From contig NZ_JAMSLW010000001.1 of NCBI RefSeq assembly GCF_024643285.1, positions 310,001 to 374,000 of the forward strand: a stretch of 64,000 nucleotides of DNA, in the 5' to 3' direction. The number at the start of each line of letters is the position of its first letter. Within the stretch, counting starts at the first letter, position 1. The stretch is from Parapedobacter lycopersici. Lineage in GTDB: Bacteria; Bacteroidota; Bacteroidia; Sphingobacteriales; Sphingobacteriaceae. This document shows positions 45,349-54,083 of the stretch, piece by piece. Position numbers and translations under genes: made by a program. The notes beneath the pieces are model-generated. The model ran no database searches and was not told where the DNA came from. It saw only the letters and a program-made list of their open reading frames with translations.

Positions 45349-47637
45349 ATGAAAACCACATTTACGCTGCTATTGACACTGGTCGGTATATTCAACATTT
45401 ACGGACAGGAAGTAACCAAGGTTGACCAGCCACTCGATTATGTCAACCCATTGATGGGTACCCAATCTGTTCACAGCCTGTCCAATGGCAACACATATCC
45501 GGCTATCGCCCGGCCGTGGGGAATGAACTTTTGGTCGCCGCAAACGGGGAAAATGGGCGATGGGTGGATGTATACCTATACTGCCGAACGGATACGCGGA
45601 TTCAAACAGACGCACCAGCCATCACCCTGGATGAATGATTATGGTCAGTTTTCCATTATGCCCATTACCGGTAAACCCACTTTCGACGAAGATGAACGCG
45701 CGAGCTGGTTTTCTCACAAAGCGGAAACTGCTCAACCACATTACTATCGTGTTTATTTGGCAGATCACGATGTTACTACGGAGATTACACCTACGGAAAG
45801 AGCAGCCCGGTTCCGCTTTACATTTCCGCAGACCGATAGTGCGTTTGTGGTTATTGATGCGTTTGATAAGGGTTCATATGTAAAGATCATCCCCGGGGAA
45901 AACAAGCTCATTGGTTACACTACCCGGAACAGTGGCGGCGTTCCGGATAATTTCCGTAATTATTTTGTCTTGGTATTTGACAGACCTTTTACTGGACTGG
46001 GCACTTTTGCCGATTCGGTTTTGGTAGACGGCAGACTGGAAGTGCAGGCCGATCACGTTGGAGCAATTCTTGGTTTCCGGATTGCGAACCGTGGTGATCA
46101 GGTGCAAGTGAAAGTAGCATCGTCTTTCATCAGCCACGAACAGGCCGAATTAAATCTCCGGGAAATTGGCGATAAGAATTTTGAAGCGGTCAGGCAGGAG
46201 GGAGCGGATCGCTGGAACGCCGAACTGGGCAAGGTGCGGGTAGCCGGAGGGACAATTGATCAGGTGCGCACGTTTTATTCCTGCTTATATCGGACTATCC
46301 TGTTCCCCCGCATGTTCTACGAATACGACGCGGACGGGAATGTGATCCATTACAGTCCGTATAATGGACAGGTTTTACCGGGATTCCTATTTACCGACAC
46401 CGGCTTTTGGGATACTTTTAGGGCGTTATTTCCCTTTTTGAATCTGGTTTATCCGGAAGTTAATCAAAGAATACAGGCCGGATTGGTTAATGCTTACCGG
46501 GAGGGGGGGTGGCTTCCTGAATGGGCCAGTCCGGGTTACCGGGATGTGATGGTTGGCAATAATTCCGCTGCGGTAGTGGCTGATGCATACATCAAGGGTG
46601 TACGGGGCTACGCTATTGAAACCCTGTATGAAGCACTATTGAAAGGGAGCAACGAGGCTGGCCCGCTTCCGGCTGTGGGCCGTGCAGGTGCAGCATATTA
46701 CACCAAGCTGGGATACGTGCCTTATGATGTGGGTATTAACGAAAATGCGGCACGTACGCTGGAATATGCTTATGATGATTTTGCTATTTACCAGTTGGCC
46801 AAGGCATTGGGTCGCCCTGCTGCGGAAATTGACCGTTATCGCCAGCGAAGCTTCAACTATCAGAAACTTTTCGATAGTGAAAGCGGGTTAATGCGTGGGA
46901 AGAACCGGGATGGAAGCTTCCAGCAACCTTTCAATCCGTTCAAATGGGGCGATGCGTTCACCGAAGGAAATAGCTGGCACTACTCGTGGTCAGTATTCCA
47001 CGACATAGCTGGACTGGCGAAGCTGATGGGCGGAAATGAGGCTTTTGTACGCAAACTCGACTCGGTATTTACCTTACCACCCGTATTTGACAACAGTTAC
47101 TATGGGTTTACTATCCATGAGATCCGGGAAATGCAAATAGCCAATATGGGCCAGTATGCACACGGCAATCAACCGATCCAGCATATGATTTACCTGTATA
47201 ATTATGCCGGTGCACCCTGGAAAACACAATATTGGGTGCGGGAAACAATGAACCGGATGTACCTGCCTACACCCGATGGCTATTGCGGAGACGAGGACAA
47301 CGGGCAAACTTCGGCATGGTATGTCTTTTCCGCTCTTGGTTTTTATCCGGTTACTCCGGCCACGGATGAGTATGTGCTTGGAGCTCCGTTATTTAAAAAA
47401 GTAACAATTGAACTTGGAGAAGGTAAAACACTTGAAATTAATGCGATAAATAATGATGATTCCCATCGGTATGTCCAATCACTAAGACTTAATGGTCATG
47501 ATTACGGTAAAAGTTACCTTAAGCATGGCGATCTGATTAATGGCGCGGTGCTTGATTTTAATATGGCCGAAGTGCCGAATACCTCACGGGGTACGCGATT
47601 GGAGGATGTTCCGTATTCATTAAGTCTGGAAAAATGA
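45349..47637 (+). CDS. GH92 alpha-mannosidase, exported
   Basis: A 762-residue protein with signal peptide (MKTTFTLLLTLVGIFNIYGQ). GH92 signatures: VNPLMGTQS, NGNTYPAIARPWGMNFWSPQ, a FKQTHQPSPWMNDYGQF strand, TDTGFWDTFRALFPF, ENAARTLEYAYDDF, and CGDEDNGQTSAWYVFSALGFYPV near the C-terminus, which hold the calcium ligands and the catalytic Glu/Asp of this inverting exo-mannosidase family. It trims alpha-mannose from N-glycans or yeast mannan. No SusC/SusD pair lies beside it. It stands alone with a 91-nt upstream gap. Confidence 0.94.
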   Translation: MKTTFTLLLTLVGIFNIYGQEVTKVDQPLDYVNPLMGTQSVHSLSNGNTYPAIARPWGMNFWSPQTGKMGDGWMYTYTAERIRGFKQTHQPSPWMNDYGQFSIMPITGKPTFDEDERASWFSHKAETAQPHYYRVYLADHDVTTEITPTERAARFRFTFPQTDSAFVVIDAFDKGSYVKIIPGENKLIGYTTRNSGGVPDNFRNYFVLVFDRPFTGLGTFADSVLVDGRLEVQADHVGAILGFRIANRGDQVQVKVASSFISHEQAELNLREIGDKNFEAVRQEGADRWNAELGKVRVAGGTIDQVRTFYSCLYRTILFPRMFYEYDADGNVIHYSPYNGQVLPGFLFTDTGFWDTFRALFPFLNLVYPEVNQRIQAGLVNAYREGGWLPEWASPGYRDVMVGNNSAAVVADAYIKGVRGYAIETLYEALLKGSNEAGPLPAVGRAGAAYYTKLGYVPYDVGINENAARTLEYAYDDFAIYQLAKALGRPAAEIDRYRQRSFNYQKLFDSESGLMRGKNRDGSFQQPFNPFKWGDAFTEGNSWHYSWSVFHDIAGLAKLMGGNEAFVRKLDSVFTLPPVFDNSYYGFTIHEIREMQIANMGQYAHGNQPIQHMIYLYNYAGAPWKTQYWVRETMNRMYLPTPDGYCGDEDNGQTSAWYVFSALGFYPVTPATDEYVLGAPLFKKVTIELGEGKTLEINAINNDDSHRYVQSLRLNGHDYGKSYLKHGDLINGAVLDFNMAEVPNTSRGTRLEDVPYSLSLEK

Positions 47638-47853
47638 CCTGACCTTGCTGTCTTCCGGTGTCATTCGGTATCGGGATCTGAATGGACAATATTTCCTTTT
47701 GGTTTTTGAAGTTGGTGCTATCTATGGCTCTATTTAACCTATAGGTCCGTTTTCAGCTCCTTTTTACTGTTTTTTACTCATGAAAAATAATACCGAGTTT
47801 TTTTTGGCATTAAGTTCGCATAGATAGATATAGCAAAAAGAAAGGAACAAGCT

Positions 47854-48843
47854 ATGAAACGAATTTCCATATATGCCGGAATGGTAACCATGGGCACCTT
47901 CCTGTTTTTAACAAGCTGCGTAAGCAACAAAAAGTACCAGTCGTTACAGACCAGTTACGAAGAGATGCGCGCAAAAGAACAAGAAACAAGCAAGCGGTAT
48001 CAGGAAGCACAGCAGCAGCTTTCATCGACCAATACACGTGTCAGCAGCCTCGAAGATCAGATTGCTGCTGAACGGAAAAACCTCGCTGCGTTACAGGATG
48101 CACTTGATAAATGTCTAACGTCGTCTAATCAGGGCAACGTCAATATTTCCAAGCTGGTGGATGAAATCAATGCATCGAACCGTTACATTCAACATTTGGT
48201 AAACACAAAAAATAAGAGTGACTCGCTGAATATGGTACTGACCAACAGGCTCACCCGATCACTGAGCCGCGAGGAAATGCAGGATGTCGACGTGCAGGTA
48301 TTAAAAGGCGTGGTTTACATTTCGCTTTCCGATAACATGTTATATAAGTCGGGAAGTTATGAAATATCCAGCCGGGCCGGAGAAACACTCAGCAAAATAG
48401 CCAAAATTATTATGGACTATAGTGATTACGAGGTGCTCGTGGAAGGTAATACCGACAATGTGCCTATTTCCCAACGGAATATCCGCAATAACTGGGACCT
48501 GAGCGTACTACGTGGCTCATCTGTCGTACAGGCCCTGCAAAACGATTACGGTGTAGACCCGAAGCGGCTTACTGCGGCCGGCCGGGGCGAATATAATCCG
48601 ATAGCCAGTAACGATACGGAAAGTGGTAAAACACGGAATCGTCGTACCCAGATTATCATTACGCCAAAACTCGACCAGTTTATGGAGCTGATCGACAAGG
48701 CCCCTGAAAACAACGGAGCGTCAGTTCCCGAAATTAAGGAACCGGTAACAACCGATACTGTAGCCCCGGAACAGCAACAGGAAACCCCTTCGAGGGAATA
48801 TGAAGTAATTCCGTTTACGCCAGGGTCCTCAAATTCTCAATAA
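47854..48843 (+). CDS. OmpA-family lipoprotein with coiled coil
   Basis: A 329-residue protein: lipobox LTSC (Cys22), a coiled-coil region of about 26-85 (SYEEMRAKEQETSKRYQEAQ), a middle part, an OmpA-like peptidoglycan-binding domain of about 165-280 (VEGNTDNVPIS, LTAAGRGEYNPIA, NRRTQIIITP), then a Pro/Glu/Thr-rich tail. It should anchor the outer membrane to the wall. A 216-nt gap before it has no gene; TAAGTTCG at 47811-47818 is a near-match to the -7 element. Confidence 0.93.
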   Translation: MKRISIYAGMVTMGTFLFLTSCVSNKKYQSLQTSYEEMRAKEQETSKRYQEAQQQLSSTNTRVSSLEDQIAAERKNLAALQDALDKCLTSSNQGNVNISKLVDEINASNRYIQHLVNTKNKSDSLNMVLTNRLTRSLSREEMQDVDVQVLKGVVYISLSDNMLYKSGSYEISSRAGETLSKIAKIIMDYSDYEVLVEGNTDNVPISQRNIRNNWDLSVLRGSSVVQALQNDYGVDPKRLTAAGRGEYNPIASNDTESGKTRNRRTQIIITPKLDQFMELIDKAPENNGASVPEIKEPVTTDTVAPEQQQETPSREYEVIPFTPGSSNSQ

Positions 48844-48895
48844 AAGACCACGGGGCGGGGCATGCCGGTATCTGGGATATTAATCCTAATTTTGG

Positions 48896-49567
48896 ATGAT
48901 GATTTCCGAAACTGAAATACTGGCCCGTTTGGCGCTGGCTGCATTGCTCGGCGCGGTAATCGGACTGGAACGGGAGCGAAAGGACTGGGTGGCCGGACTG
49001 CGTACACACATGATGGTATGCCTCGGCTCAGCGTTGATCATGATTGTGTCGGCTTACAGCTTTTCCGACGTGCTTGGTGAGCATGTTACGCTTGATCCTT
49101 CGCGGATCGCTGCACAGGTCATCAGCGGGATCGGCTTCCTTGGTGCAGGTACCATTCTTTTTTTAAGGCAGGGCATCATCCGGGGGTTGACGACCGCGTC
49201 GGGATTATGGACAGTGGCTGCAATCGGACTGGCTACCGGTGGCGGAATGTATTTTGCGGCATCCGTCACCACGGCACTGGCCATTGTTATTCTATGGATG
49301 ATCCAGCCGCTAGAAAAAAGAATTGCCGGCCGGTTCCGGCTCTGGGAAATGCAGGTTACCGTTACCGACCGCACAGCGATCGCAGCTATTATCAGTCGCG
49401 TATTCCAATACGATAATCTGGAGACATCATTCGGCTCAATGGACCAGGCCGACGGCAATTATGTGGTCACCTTTAGATTCAAAAAGCACGATAAATCGAC
49501 TATTACCCAATTAGTTGCTGGCTTGCAGACTGATGTGCATGTTAAGGAAGTGATCTGGAATGGTTGA
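48896..49567 (+). CDS. MgtC/SapB family membrane protein
   Basis: A 223-residue protein with four to five membrane segments in its first 130 residues (LALAALLGAVIGLERERKDW, MMVCLGSALIMIVSAY, VISGIGFLGAGTILF, TTASGLWTVAAIGLATGGGMYFAA), the MgtC core, and a soluble ACT-like tail (VTVTDRTAIAAIISRVF). MgtC proteins affect magnesium homeostasis and ATP synthase in pathogens; in free-living bacteria the role is unclear. It ends in a strong hairpin. Confidence 0.92.
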   Translation: MMISETEILARLALAALLGAVIGLERERKDWVAGLRTHMMVCLGSALIMIVSAYSFSDVLGEHVTLDPSRIAAQVISGIGFLGAGTILFLRQGIIRGLTTASGLWTVAAIGLATGGGMYFAASVTTALAIVILWMIQPLEKRIAGRFRLWEMQVTVTDRTAIAAIISRVFQYDNLETSFGSMDQADGNYVVTFRFKKHDKSTITQLVAGLQTDVHVKEVIWNG

Positions 49568-49572
49568 AATAG

Positions 49573-49603
49573 AATAGCCCATGCAGTCTCTGCATGGGCT
49601 ATT
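49573..49603. terminator. Hairpin between mgtC-like gene and serine hydrolase
   Basis: Fourteen base pairs without mismatch (49573-49586 with 49590-49603), 3-nt loop. It lies between convergent genes (6 nt after one stop, 25 nt from the other) and lacks a T run after the stem. Confidence 0.75.
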
Positions 49604-49627
49604 GCAAATGGGTACCCTGCAGAATAG

Positions 49628-50785
49628 TTATTTGGCGGGACCTGTAGTAATATAATGAGTGTACAAGCTATTCAGGCTTTCTTTTAAGAAATCATTGAAA
49701 TCATCCGTAAATGTAGCATTGCAACCATTGGTAATGACAACCAGACCAAACTTTTCTTCAGGATGGAAAAACATGGCACTGTATAAACCGTAGGCACTGC
49801 CGGTATGTCCAACCATGGTTTTGCCGGGAATCAGACTGTCCATTGTCCATAACGCCAGGCCATAGTGCTCGTCATCGGAAAGCGGTGTCTGCATGGTTTG
49901 TGCACTTTCTTTCGAAATAATCGCTATGTTTTCGGAAGTACCATAATTCATGTGCATCATCATGTAACGGGCGAGGTCAACCGCAGAGATCTTCATGCCG
50001 CCGGTAGGCGAGAAGATAGGGGTGCTATAACCCATGGTGTAGCTGGCCATACTGTCGCTTCTGGAAGCATAGGCTTCCGGGGAAGCCTCAAACTGTAATG
50101 AATCACTGTTGTAGGTATAGAGCGTCACAAATTTTCCGTTATCCAGGGAATCCACGTCATATCCGCCATACAATCCCAATGGGTCCAGTATATGATGTTT
50201 GACATACTGATCAAACCTTTCTCCTGAAATCCGCTCCAGAATGGTGCCCGCGAGATTGAAGTTCAGGTTGCAATATTGATAGCCCATGCCGGGCGCATAA
50301 TCGTTGTAGCTGCCCGCCCACTCCGGGTTTTTGTCCGGATTGATAATATCGAGGGTAAAGTAGCCGTTTTTATCGCTGATGCTCGATGTATGCGACAGAA
50401 TCATGCGCAGGGTAATGATCGTGTCCGGGAATTTTGGATTTCGGATACGGAAACCCACGAGGTCGCTGACATCAGCGTCGAGAGAGAGTTTACCCGCTTC
50501 GACCAGCTGCATGAGGGAAGTCGCGGTAAAGGACTTGGAAATTGAAGCAATCCTGAAAATATCATCATTTTGCAGCGGTGTCTTACTGGTAATATCCTTG
50601 AAACCGAATGACTCGTTGTAGATTAATTTATTGTCTTTCACCACAGCTACCGACATGCCAACTGCTTCGTACTTGTCCATAATAGCCTGAAGATCTTCTG
50701 TAGCCGTAGGCTGTCTGTTGCAACCTGCAAATGCCAGCCAGGCTACCAACAGTATACTGATTCGATTAAAATAAGTAGGTGTCAT
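49628..50785 (-). CDS. Serine hydrolase of the class C beta-lactamase/esterase fold, lipoprotein
   Basis: A 385-residue protein with lipobox LAFAGC (Cys22). The SxxK motif is SISK with Ser81 and Lys84; YCN (in GYQYCNLNFNLAG) is the second motif; HTGSAYG replaces KTG. The fold serves beta-lactamases, D-Ala-D-Ala peptidases and esterases; the HTG form suggests esterase or peptidase rather than antibiotic resistance. The gene follows the metallohydrolase on the same strand by 118 nt. Confidence 0.87.
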   Translation of the reverse strand: MTPTYFNRISILLVAWLAFAGCNRQPTATEDLQAIMDKYEAVGMSVAVVKDNKLIYNESFGFKDITSKTPLQNDDIFRIASISKSFTATSLMQLVEAGKLSLDADVSDLVGFRIRNPKFPDTIITLRMILSHTSSISDKNGYFTLDIINPDKNPEWAGSYNDYAPGMGYQYCNLNFNLAGTILERISGERFDQYVKHHILDPLGLYGGYDVDSLDNGKFVTLYTYNSDSLQFEASPEAYASRSDSMASYTMGYSTPIFSPTGGMKISAVDLARYMMMHMNYGTSENIAIISKESAQTMQTPLSDDEHYGLALWTMDSLIPGKTMVGHTGSAYGLYSAMFFHPEEKFGLVVITNGCNATFTDDFNDFLKESLNSLYTHYITTGPAK

Positions 50786-50903
50786 TATTTGTTTTAGTTG
50801 CTAAAGGGTTATGTCTTAATGGATACTTAAAGAAGCGCAACACCCGATGTCCATGCAATATGCCTGGCATCGGGTGATGGTTATTTATATCGACCGCATG
50901 GTT

Positions 50904-52181
50904 TTAGCGCTGTGCGCGCGGAAGGTTGATCGGTTCAACCAGGCCATTCAGGTTATATACGATTCGTCCACCGCGGATAGTCATCTCTGTTTCCAGGCGT
51001 TTGTCGCCGGCAATACGGCCATCACGTGCCCAAAAGCCAAAATCACCCTCGCGTAGCCGGAAAACAGCAACGTCCGCTTCTGCACCGACAGAAAGGTTGC
51101 CCAGCTCTTCACGTTGAATGGCCTGCGCCGGGTGCCAGGTGCTGGCGACAATTACGTCTTTAAATGGCATTCCCATCGCCATGAATAGGCTCATAATGTT
51201 ATTCATGTTTTTCATCGCATTGTTCATGCTGGAAATGTGAATGTCCGTGCTAATTGTATTGGGGTAGAAGCCGCTCTTGATCGCGGGCTGTCCCTGGGCA
51301 AAAAGGAAGCTTGACCCGCCAAAACCTACGTCAAAAATGACTCCTTTCTTTCGTGCCTCAAGTACATAGGGTTTTAACTGATTGGTGGTTACATCCACAA
51401 TGGATTCACGACCATCCGGGCTGGTACTGCTGCTGCCGCCGAAACAATGCGTGTAAATATCACCTGGCCGGAATTTCTCCATGAAAAGTGTTTCCAATGA
51501 CAGGTAAGGTTTTGCACTTCCGAAATCGACCATGATGGGTATACCCGCCTTTTTACCCGCCTCGATTGCCCAATCAGTAGGATTCCAGTCGTGTCCATTG
51601 AAATGCGCCAATTTGACTCCGACAATATAATCAGCATATTTCTCAGCCATTTCAGCTGTCTTCTGAGGGTCCATTTGCCCTTTATCCTGCTCAAATTTTC
51701 CTCCAGCCATGCCTTCACCTACGATATTCAACATAGCCAGTACCCGGGTTTGGGCGCGGTCAATGGTCTGCTTTTTAAATGTTTCAAAACTTTTCCAACC
51801 CGAACTGCCAGCATCCACTACAGTGGTAACTCCCGAAGGGAAAGTATACCCGTCCGGTTGCAGGCCATTCGGCCCATTGCGGTATTGACCCTCCAGATCC
51901 GTGCCCCAGAAAAAATGAACATGAAGGTCAATCAATCCAGGTGTCACGTACAGGCCCCTGGCATCTACTACCTGTACGGCAGACTGCGGATCAATATTGG
52001 CTGAAACAGCGGCTATTTTTCCTTCATCAATAGCCACATCCATGACAGCATCGATGTTATTCTTGGCGTCAATCACATGTCCGCCTTTGATTAACACATC
52101 ATATTGACCTTGGGGGTTTTGCGATTTTGCATTGTTGAGGAAAAAGAATGACAATGCAATTAAAAAATAATACTTTTTCAT
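50904..52181 (-). CDS. Exported amidohydrolase/deacetylase-type metallohydrolase
   Basis: A 425-residue protein with signal peptide (MKKYYFLIALSFFFLNNAKSQ). The amidohydrolase pattern is complete: DLHVHFFWGTD (HxH), VGVKLAHFNG with a likely carboxylated Lys, YTHCFGGSSS, STDIHISSM. It resembles the EF_0837/AHA_3915 type that removes acyl groups from amino sugars or amino acids. It is divergent from the fucose-type permease across a 235-nt gap; membership of that regulon is possible but not shown. Confidence 0.85.
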   Translation of the reverse strand: MKKYYFLIALSFFFLNNAKSQNPQGQYDVLIKGGHVIDAKNNIDAVMDVAIDEGKIAAVSANIDPQSAVQVVDARGLYVTPGLIDLHVHFFWGTDLEGQYRNGPNGLQPDGYTFPSGVTTVVDAGSSGWKSFETFKKQTIDRAQTRVLAMLNIVGEGMAGGKFEQDKGQMDPQKTAEMAEKYADYIVGVKLAHFNGHDWNPTDWAIEAGKKAGIPIMVDFGSAKPYLSLETLFMEKFRPGDIYTHCFGGSSSTSPDGRESIVDVTTNQLKPYVLEARKKGVIFDVGFGGSSFLFAQGQPAIKSGFYPNTISTDIHISSMNNAMKNMNNIMSLFMAMGMPFKDVIVASTWHPAQAIQREELGNLSVGAEADVAVFRLREGDFGFWARDGRIAGDKRLETEMTIRGGRIVYNLNGLVEPINLPRAQR

Positions 52182-52254
52182 GATAAGATTTTAGTTAGTA
52201 AACGCTGTGCTTTATGTATTAGCGGATAAAGCAATAAGCTAATATATTGTTTAA

Positions 52255-52271
52255 TTCATGAAATTCATGAA
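52255..52271. repeat. Two TTCATGAA palindromes 9 bp apart, possible operator
   Basis: TTCATGAA occurs at 52255-52262 and again at 52264-52271 in the 235-nt divergent gap between the metallohydrolase and the fucP-like gene. Each copy is its own palindrome. Further down TATCTTAA at 52389-52396 is a weak -7 match for fucP. No other signal was found in this gap. Confidence 0.4.
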
Positions 52272-52416
52272 GAAATTTATCTATGATAAATAAGTTACAT
52301 CTGTTTTAACCAGGAGTAAGATCACTTTATTGGCCGGGTTAAGGGTTTCATTTTGTCAAATTATTTAGGTGCTTTATGGTGTTTTGTTTATCTTAACCAA
52401 CCGTTTATAAACCATT

Positions 52417-53694
52417 ATGGCATCAAGACAATTTACCTTTCCGGTTCTATTAATCACTTCATTATTTTTTTTATGGGGATTTGCCCACAACCTGAACCCG
52501 ATACTAATACCACACCTGAAAAAAGCCTGCCAGCTCTCTGATTTTCAGTCGGCTTTTGTTGATTCTGCTTTTTTCATTGCTTATTTCACGATGGCATTGC
52601 CCGCAGGTTATTGCATGAAACGGTTCGGATATAAGGCAGGTATTGTGACTGGCCTGCTGTTGTTTGCCATAGGCGCGTTATTGTTTTACCCCGCGGCCAG
52701 CACCCGGGAATACCTTTTTTTTCTCATTGCACTGTTTGTCATCGCCAGCGGCCTTACGTTCCTTGAAACCGCTGCGAATCCGTATATCTCGGTGCTCGGT
52801 CCCCCGGAAACAGCAACGCAGCGACTGAATTTTGCACAGTCATTTAATGGCCTGGCGGCTACATTGGCTCCTTTTCTCGGAGGTATGTTTATTCTTTCCG
52901 GAAAAACGCTATCGCCAGAGGCGGAAGCGGCGCTGACCGAACAGCAGTTGCAGGCGTATTTGCAGACAGAGGCAGATGCAGTGAAAATTCCATATTTGCT
53001 AATTGGATTTATTGTGCTTTTAGTAGCTCTGAAGGTGATTTGGACCCGCCTGCCACAGATTAATGAAACGGTTGGAGCAAAGACAGAACAGATAGGTGCA
53101 TCATCGTTGTTTGCCAATGGCAATTTTATTTTTGGGGTCGTGGCCCTGTTTTTCTACGTTGGGGCGCAGGTGGGCGTGGTGAGTTTTTTCATCCGGTTTT
53201 CGGGAGCGGTAGCCGGCATAACAGAAAAGGCAGCAGCAACACTGCTTTCCGGCGCCTTGCTGGGTTTCATGATCGGGCGATTCGCTGGATCTTTTTTAAT
53301 GCGGTATTTTGCGCCCGCAAAGTTACTGGCCCTGTTTGCGACACTTAATGTGTTATTTACACTGGTCTCCGTAAGTGTTAGCGGGTTGCTGGCCATCTAT
53401 ACCTTAATGGGGGTTACTTTTTTGATGTCAATTATGTTTCCCACTATATTTTCACTGGCAATCCACGGACTGGGCAGCAAGACCAAACAGGGATCGTCTA
53501 TTTTGATCATGGCTATTGTCGGTGGTGCGGTACTTCCGCTGTTGATGGGCCTGATCTCCGATTGGTTTTCGATCCAGGCGGCATATTTATTGCCTGCTGC
53601 CTGTTTTGCCATCGTATTGGTTTTCGCCCTCCGGAATATTCGCCAGCGACAGATATCCGAAGTGGAAGTAACTGTGCAGCGTGAAACGGTTTAA
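52417..53694 (+). CDS. fucP: FucP-like L-fucose:H+ symporter (MFS)
   Basis: A 425-residue twelve-segment permease: FPVLLITSLFFLWGFAHNLNPI is the FucP-family N-terminal signature, with Asn and Asp near the first helices; KKACQLSDFQSAFVDSAFFIAY and LPAGYCMKRFGYKAG follow, and LAIHGLGSKTKQGSSILIMAIVGGA in the second half. The family imports L-fucose, and relatives take other hexoses. It heads the seven-gene series that ends at 59128; the mutarotase follows 26 nt later. Confidence 0.9.
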   Translation: MASRQFTFPVLLITSLFFLWGFAHNLNPILIPHLKKACQLSDFQSAFVDSAFFIAYFTMALPAGYCMKRFGYKAGIVTGLLLFAIGALLFYPAASTREYLFFLIALFVIASGLTFLETAANPYISVLGPPETATQRLNFAQSFNGLAATLAPFLGGMFILSGKTLSPEAEAALTEQQLQAYLQTEADAVKIPYLLIGFIVLLVALKVIWTRLPQINETVGAKTEQIGASSLFANGNFIFGVVALFFYVGAQVGVVSFFIRFSGAVAGITEKAAATLLSGALLGFMIGRFAGSFLMRYFAPAKLLALFATLNVLFTLVSVSVSGLLAIYTLMGVTFLMSIMFPTIFSLAIHGLGSKTKQGSSILIMAIVGGAVLPLLMGLISDWFSIQAAYLLPAACFAIVLVFALRNIRQRQISEVEVTVQRETV

Positions 53695-53720
53695 TAACTT
53701 AAAACACAGGAATTACAACG

Positions 53721-54083
53721 ATGAAACGCTATATACTTGCCCTTGACCTGCGTGACGACGACAAATTGATCCAAGCGTACGACAACTGGCACCGCAACGT
53801 ATGGCCGGAGATTCAACGGTCAATTATCGATTCAGGCATCCGGCACATGACCATATACCGGTTTGCCAACCGACTGTGCATGCTGATGGAAACCACTGAT
53901 GACTTTACATTTGAAAAAAAGGCAGCGGCTGACGCAGCAAATACCCTGGTACAGGAATGGGAAGCACTGATGTGGAGGTACCAACAACCTATACCGGGCA
54001 GTAAGTTGGGAGAAAAATGGGTGTTGATGGATAAAATTTTCGAACTTAGTGCCTTTGATGAAGATGAACGGCATGCAACATAA
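53721..54083 (+). CDS. L-rhamnose/L-fucose-type mutarotase
   Basis: A 120-residue protein of the RhaM-like ferredoxin-fold mutarotases: MKRYILALDLRDDDKLIQAY, HRNVWPEIQRSIIDSGIRHMTIY and WEALMWRYQQPIPGSKLGEKWVLMD with the conserved His, Trp and Tyr of the active site. It converts sugar anomers on entry into metabolism. It lies between the permease and the dehydratase, whose start codon overlaps its last codons (ATG at 54073). Confidence 0.9.
   Translation: MKRYILALDLRDDDKLIQAYDNWHRNVWPEIQRSIIDSGIRHMTIYRFANRLCMLMETTDDFTFEKKAAADAANTLVQEWEALMWRYQQPIPGSKLGEKWVLMDKIFELSAFDEDERHAT

Noticed and set aside
48887-48894. TAATTTTG as a -7 element for the MgtC gene
   Set aside because: It touches the start codon, so transcription would begin inside the gene, and no TTG lies at the right distance.
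49628-50785. Antibiotic-resistance beta-lactamase
   Set aside because: The third motif is HTG and the protein is a lipoprotein with esterase-like spacing; no resistance context.
52255-52271. Start of a mobile element or attachment site
   Set aside because: No integrase, transposase or flanking duplication; the repeat is too short and lies in a normal divergent gap.
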